A DNA stretch of 7,726 nucleotides from assembly GCA_964384675.1 (NCBI GenBank), contig CAYLNK010000320.1, positions 1-7,726 on the forward strand, given 5' to 3'. This DNA is from CAYLNK01 sp964384675 (GTDB lineage: Bacteria > Acidobacteriota > Thermoanaerobaculia > UBA5066). Positions 4,497 to 7,726 of this stretch are shown one piece after another (position 1 is the first letter of the stretch; every line of letters begins with the position of its first letter). The notes under the pieces were generated by a model, which was not told the DNA's origin, made no database searches, and saw only the letters and a program-made list of their open reading frames with translations. A program made the position numbers and the translations under genes.

Positions 4497-7076
4497 TCAG
4501 GGCTGCTCCGGCCGGGTCGCGGCAACCCTCCCGATAGCCCGGTCGACGCTCTGATCCTCGGTGGCCCCGAAGAGCCGGGGGTGGAGGTACGAGCCGCGCT
4601 CCCGCTCGGGCTTGTCCTCCTCGACCGGGATCCGGTTCGCGTCGGCGTAGGCGTCGTGGCGGATGCCGGTCACCTGCCAGGAGACCTTGACCCCGGGCTT
4701 GCTCGTCCGGATCACGAAACGATTGCCCTTCACCTCTTCCCCGACGATGGCCTGGGCGAACTCGCCGATCACGGTGAGCTGATAGCGGAAGTCGCGGTTG
4801 AGCGCCTCGAAGTAGCGGGGCAAGGTGACGGTCGCTTCGCCGCTCGCGTCCGTGGTGACGTTGCCGTTGTAGATGTTCATCATGTCCGGCGACTCGACGA
4901 ACGAATGGGAGAGGTACCTGTTGGCCGGGTCGAGGGGGTGGTCGATCTTGAACGAGCCGGCGGTCTTGGAGAGCGTGCCGCCCACCGACAGGTTGCCGGT
5001 CACGCTCACCTTGCCGTTGAAGTAGCCGGCGAAGCCGTTGGCGCTGATCCCCCAGATGCCCGCTGCGGTGGTCCCGGTGTCGGCCCTCCCCAGGACGCCG
5101 GTGCCGTCCGTCGCGCTGCTCTCGCCGAAGACACCGGCGTTGGTGGTCCCGCTGGCCACGGTTCCGTGGACACCGTAGGCCGACGACGACGAAGCACTGC
5201 CGCGGACGCCATCGGACATGTCGGACGCCCCGAACACACCAAGACCCGCGTTGGAAGCACCGTACACACCGTTGCCCGAGAATGTGGACCCGAAGACTCC
5301 GATACCCGTCGTCGAGTAGCCATGCACCCCATCCAGAACCCCGACGCCGAAGACGCCCGAGCCTTCGGAGCCTTCGGCCGAGATTCCCAGCGGTCCCACC
5401 ACGTTGATCGCAGACCCGCCGTTGGGAGTGGTGAAGACGATCTTGAACGCGTCATTGCCTGCGGTGTCTCCCACGTTTGCCGAGTAGGGCAGAGTGAGCC
5501 CTCCCGATGTCGCCGCGATCGTCAGCGAGTTACCCGACGGCGTGATGGTGACGTTGGCGCCTGGCGTGAGGGTCACGTCGTCCTTCAGGGAGTTCAGGCT
5601 CTTGACCGCCTGCCCCGAGGCGACCGTCGGGTTCGGGTAGCTCCCCGCGAGGGCCCCGCCCGCGGGGCCGTTCGGCGGCAGCGCGGTCGGGGCGCCGGTG
5701 AGCTTGCCGTAGGCGATTCCGGTCACCTTGAGGTCGGTCACCGCGCCGTCGGCCAGCTGCGCGGTCCCGACGCCGCCGGTCGCGATCCCGAGCGTCACGT
5801 CGCCCGTGAGGCCGCCTCCGGTCAGCCCGGTCCCGGCCCCCACGCTGGTGATGTCCCCGCCTCCGCCTCCGCTGGCGTTCACGGTGATCGTCGAGCCGTT
5901 CGTGTCGACCGTCGCGCCGGTGCCCCCGGCGATCGTCACCGGGCCGGTGATCCCGTTGACGCTGGGGACGCCGTTCCCGCCCGCGCCGCCCGTCGCCGCG
6001 ATCGTCAGCGCGTTGGCCGACGGGGTGATGGTGATGTTGGCGCCCGCGTTCAGCGTCACCACGTCGCCGAGCCCGTTCAGGCTCTTCACCACCTGCCCGT
6101 CCGCGATCTTGGCGCCTGTCACCGATCCGTCCGCCAGCATGGCGTTGACGATCGCTCCGGTGCCGACCGAGAGCGTGACGTTCCCCGTCGAGCCGCCTCC
6201 CGTGAGGCCCGCACCGGCGAAGACCCCGGTCAGCGACGTCGTGCCGGAGCCGGCGAGGAGGCTGTCCTTGAAGCTCATCTCGAAGCCGGCGGAGTCGTTC
6301 GAGCCGGGGTCGTCCCCGGTGCCGGCGATCTGCGTGCCGTAGAGGATCACCTTGCCGGTCCCGCCGACGACGCTCGCCTCCACCAAGCCGTTCTTCGTGG
6401 AGACCTCGGGCGTGAAGCCCGAGAACGCGTTGACCTGACGCGCCTCGTACGCGCCGAGGAGGTACTGCTGGGTGCCGGCCACGTTGCCGTTCTCGTCCTT
6501 CAACGCGACGGCGACCGTCACCGTCTGGCCGGTCGTCTCGACCATGCCGAAGTTGTAACGGAAGCTCTCGATCGGGCCGTTGGTGATCCCCTGGAGCCGC
6601 GTCGTCTCGCCGGCGCCGATGGCGAAGCTGGCCGGGATGCCGCTCAGGAAGAGCCCCTTGACGTTCTTGAGCGGGGCGCCGTCGGGCTGGTCGTAGGTGC
6701 GCGACGAGACGAACAGCGCCTGGTCGGAGACCACGCGCAGGGCCGCCCCGAGGCCGGAGACGCCGAAGAGCTGGACGATGTCGTCGTAGCGACGCGTGGC
6801 GCCGGCGGGAAGCGCGTCGCTCTTGACGAGCGGGGTGGGGTTCGCCTGGCCCTGCCGCAGGAGCTGGATCTGGAAGGTCGCCGTCGCGCCCGAGACGTTG
6901 GTGATCCAGAGCGTCGAGTAGAACTGGCTCCCTCCTGCCCCCGAGGCGCGCGCCACGGCGGGGACGAAGACGTCCGTGCCGGTGAACCCGGCGTGGACGG
7001 GTGTGGCGGCGAGCGCCAGCAGCAGGATGGTGAGCCTGGTTCGTGAGACCCGAGCCGGTGCGGGCGTCCCCTTCAT
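4497..7076 (-). CDS. Large exported fibre-like protein with duplicated tail-fibre-type modules and GVxG repeats
   Basis: The 859-residue protein begins with a signal peptide (basic start, hydrophobic 14-25, likely cleavage after VHA at 29). Residues 30-275 form a beta-rich domain (FVPAVARASG, YSTLWITNVSG). I associate this domain with secreted Acidobacteriota proteins. Residues 285-525 hold two copies of a phage-tail-fibre-like module: GLTGGGxTGxVTL at 290 and 417, and VKSLNxL followed by VTLxxGANxTITPS at 330 and 491. The second copy carries an insertion with LAGSYPNPTV (477-486). Residues 574-676 contain ten GVxG-type turns spaced 9-13 residues apart, a likely shallow beta-helix. A domain at about 708-838 (HPLDPANRYL, YNGNV, GNRF, VSWQVTGIR) resembles C-termini of other large secreted proteins. 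No peptidase S74 chaperone, anchor or sorting signal is visible. AAGGAG lies 5 bases before ATG 7076. A surface or secreted fibre or adhesin-like role is inferred; no enzymatic function is seen. Confidence 0.9.
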   Translation of the reverse strand: MKGTPAPARVSRTRLTILLLALAATPVHAGFTGTDVFVPAVARASGAGGSQFYSTLWITNVSGATATFQIQLLRQGQANPTPLVKSDALPAGATRRYDDIVQLFGVSGLGAALRVVSDQALFVSSRTYDQPDGAPLKNVKGLFLSGIPASFAIGAGETTRLQGITNGPIESFRYNFGMVETTGQTVTVAVALKDENGNVAGTQQYLLGAYEARQVNAFSGFTPEVSTKNGLVEASVVGGTGKVILYGTQIAGTGDDPGSNDSAGFEMSFKDSLLAGSGTTSLTGVFAGAGLTGGGSTGNVTLSVGTGAIVNAMLADGSVTGAKIADGQVVKSLNGLGDVVTLNAGANITITPSANALTIAATGGAGGNGVPSVNGITGPVTIAGGTGATVDTNGSTITVNASGGGGGDITSVGAGTGLTGGGLTGDVTLGIATGGVGTAQLADGAVTDLKVTGIAYGKLTGAPTALPPNGPAGGALAGSYPNPTVASGQAVKSLNSLKDDVTLTPGANVTITPSGNSLTIAATSGGLTLPYSANVGDTAGNDAFKIVFTTPNGGSAINVVGPLGISAEGSEGSGVFGVGVLDGVHGYSTTGIGVFGSTFSGNGVYGASNAGLGVFGASDMSDGVRGSASSSSAYGVHGTVASGTTNAGVFGESSATDGTGVLGRADTGTTAAGIWGISANGFAGYFNGKVSVTGNLSVGGTLSKTAGSFKIDHPLDPANRYLSHSFVESPDMMNIYNGNVTTDASGEATVTLPRYFEALNRDFRYQLTVIGEFAQAIVGEEVKGNRFVIRTSKPGVKVSWQVTGIRHDAYADANRIPVEEDKPERERGSYLHPRLFGATEDQSVDRAIGRVAATRPEQP
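5511..6098. repeat. Diverged 0.1-kb internal duplication in the fibre gene (copies 483 bp apart)
   Basis: The DNA at 5511-5615 matches 5994-6098 at a constant offset of 483 bases (161 codons), with identical runs such as CGCCGCGATCGTCAGCG and TTCAGGCTCTT. It encodes the two copies of the VKSLN...TITPS...LTIAAT segment. Conservation at the nucleotide as well as protein level points to duplication or gene conversion inside the gene. Confidence 0.75.
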
Positions 7077-7138
7077 GTCGTCTCCTTGTGGGTCAAGCGT
7101 CCGGGAAGGCTACACGAGGTCGGAGGCGAGGTTCTCCG
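7077..7138 (-). promoter_or_regulatory. Short gap upstream of the fibre gene; strong ribosome binding site, no clear promoter
   Basis: The 62 bases between the IMPACT-domain gene and the fibre gene contain AAGGAG 5 bases before ATG 7076 on the minus strand. A weak TAGCCT -10-like hexamer can be picked out, but with no matching -35 element. The fibre gene may use a promoter here or be read through from the AraC/IMPACT pair. Confidence 0.3.
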
Positions 7139-7525
7139 TCAGGCCCGGGGCGAAGAGCCCGAGAGGCGGATCGCCTCCTCTCCGGCCTCGCGAAAGGCAC
7201 GGGAGACGCCGCCGACGCCGAGCTTCACGCCGCCGAAGACGCGGGAAACCAGAAGGCCGCCCTCGAGGTCGTCCTTCCGGAGCAGCTCCAGGAGGATCCG
7301 GCCGGGGTGGCCCACCTCACCGTCGTCCTTCGAGCGTTCGACGAGCTGGCCGGCGGCATCGCGGGTGCGAAGCGCCCAGCAATGGTGGTTCGCCTTGCGG
7401 TGCTCCCCCCTCTTCGCCTTGAGCATCGCGAGGACGTCGTCGTCGCCCGCAGCCGGGAAGAGGACGGCGAAGAACCGAGAGCGCTCGACGGTCGTCTTCG
7501 CCTCGGAGATCGTGACGACCTTCAT
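7139..7525 (-). CDS. IMPACT/YigZ-type (UPF0029) N-terminal domain protein, stand-alone
   Basis: The 128-residue protein matches the IMPACT N-terminal fold: SRFFAVLFPA (16-25), HHCWALR (47-53), SKDDGEVGHPG (65-75) and the glycine-rich RVFGGVKLGVGGVSRAF (95-111). Bacterial YigZ proteins are about 200 residues and carry a second EF-G domain IV-like half. Here the protein stops soon after the first domain, so it is a single-domain form. The usual DDGEP motif reads DDGEV. The biochemical role of the family is unsettled; eukaryotic IMPACT regulates translation through GCN1, and bacterial members may contact nucleic acid. ATG 7525 overlaps the AraC-type gene's stop by four bases (ATGA). It lacks a good Shine-Dalgarno sequence, so translation is probably coupled to the upstream gene. 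A later start is unlikely because the domain begins near residue 5. Confidence 0.85.
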   Translation of the reverse strand: MKVVTISEAKTTVERSRFFAVLFPAAGDDDVLAMLKAKRGEHRKANHHCWALRTRDAAGQLVERSKDDGEVGHPGRILLELLRKDDLEGGLLVSRVFGGVKLGVGGVSRAFREAGEEAIRLSGSSPRA

Positions 7526-7726
7526 GCCCGACGTGGCGCCAGGACGGACCGCCAGCGGGCCGGCGAGACGCCGTGCGCCTCGCGGAACGCGCGGCCCAGG
7601 TGGCTCTGATCGGCGAAGCCGGTCGCGGCGGCGATCTCGGCGAGCGACCCCTCGCCGCGCTCGATCGCCGACGGCGCGGCGTCCACCCGCACGCGCCGCA
7701 GGTACTCCGCGGGGCGCGCGCCGTAC
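7522..7726 (-). CDS. AraC-family transcriptional regulator, C-terminal DNA-binding part (partial)
   Basis: The frame enters from the right edge (first whole codon at 7725-7723) and ends at TGA 7524-7522, giving 67 residues. They cover the second half of an AraC/XylS HTH domain: GARPAEYLRRVRVDAA at the linker helix, then SLAEIAAATGFADQSHLGRAFR as the second helix-turn-helix, and the closing HGVSPARWR motif. The ligand-binding or other N-terminal part lies outside the window, so the inducer is unknown. The stop overlaps the start of the IMPACT-domain gene by four bases, so the two form one transcription unit. Position 17 of the fragment reads APSAIERGE where relatives usually have an A..LL pattern, a mild departure. 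Confidence 0.9.
   Translation of the reverse strand, partial: YGARPAEYLRRVRVDAAPSAIERGEGSLAEIAAATGFADQSHLGRAFREAHGVSPARWRSVLAPRRA

Noticed and set aside
5728..6342. Proline/valine-rich plus-strand frame of 204 codons that looks like a repetitive secreted protein
   Set aside because: It is the reverse reading of the Gly/Thr-rich fibre repeats and has no ribosome binding site. Its repeats mirror those of the real gene.
3894..7046. Plus-strand open frame of 1050 codons antisense to the fibre gene and the DoxX-like gene
   Set aside because: It is a codon-bias shadow. The minus-strand genes have a signal peptide, recognisable families and good ribosome binding sites, while this frame is low-complexity Gly/Arg/Asp-rich with no domain, and it crosses two separate genes.

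Overview
The window is GC-rich, densely coding bacterial chromosome with short intergenic gaps, GTG and ATG starts and several 4-base stop/start overlaps. Gene content and protein style suggest a soil or sediment lineage of the Acidobacteriota or deep-proteobacterial type: a REC-histidine kinase, a double YCII protein, a DoxX-like protein, and a large secreted fibre-like protein with an N-terminal domain of a kind I associate with Acidobacteriota. There is no rRNA or other marker gene, so the taxonomic placement is inference only.

Plus strand, left part: the tail of an unidentified, probably signalling, protein (2-142) overlaps by 4 bases a response regulator/histidine kinase fusion (139-1275). 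A 254-base gap with repeat-like, non-coding sequence follows. Next comes a compact toxin-antitoxin pair, an AbrB/SpoVT-type antitoxin (1530-1763) overlapping a PIN-domain VapC-type RNase (1760-2185). A 145-base convergent gap then carries three tandem copies of a 9-base unit.

Minus strand, centre: three genes read right to left with 23-25 base gaps and good ribosome binding sites, so they are probably one transcript. They are a four-helix DoxX-like membrane protein (4364-3930), an alpha/beta hydrolase (3904-3116) and a tandem YCII-domain protein (3092-2331). Upstream of them lies a GC-rich stretch with a perfect 8-bp hairpin (4402-4421).

Minus strand, right part: a partial AraC-type regulator (7726-7522) overlaps by 4 bases a stand-alone IMPACT/YigZ N-terminal domain protein (7525-7139). 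It is followed after 62 bases by an 859-residue exported protein (7076-4497). That protein has a signal peptide, a beta-rich N-terminal domain, duplicated tail-fibre-like modules, ten GVxG repeats and a conserved-looking C-terminal domain.

I see no CRISPR array, insertion sequence, RNA gene or clear prophage. The parts most worth a second look are the modular secreted fibre protein, the asymmetrically degenerate double YCII protein, and the two intergenic segments flanking the toxin-antitoxin pair. Nothing here is clearly a new defence or biosynthetic system.
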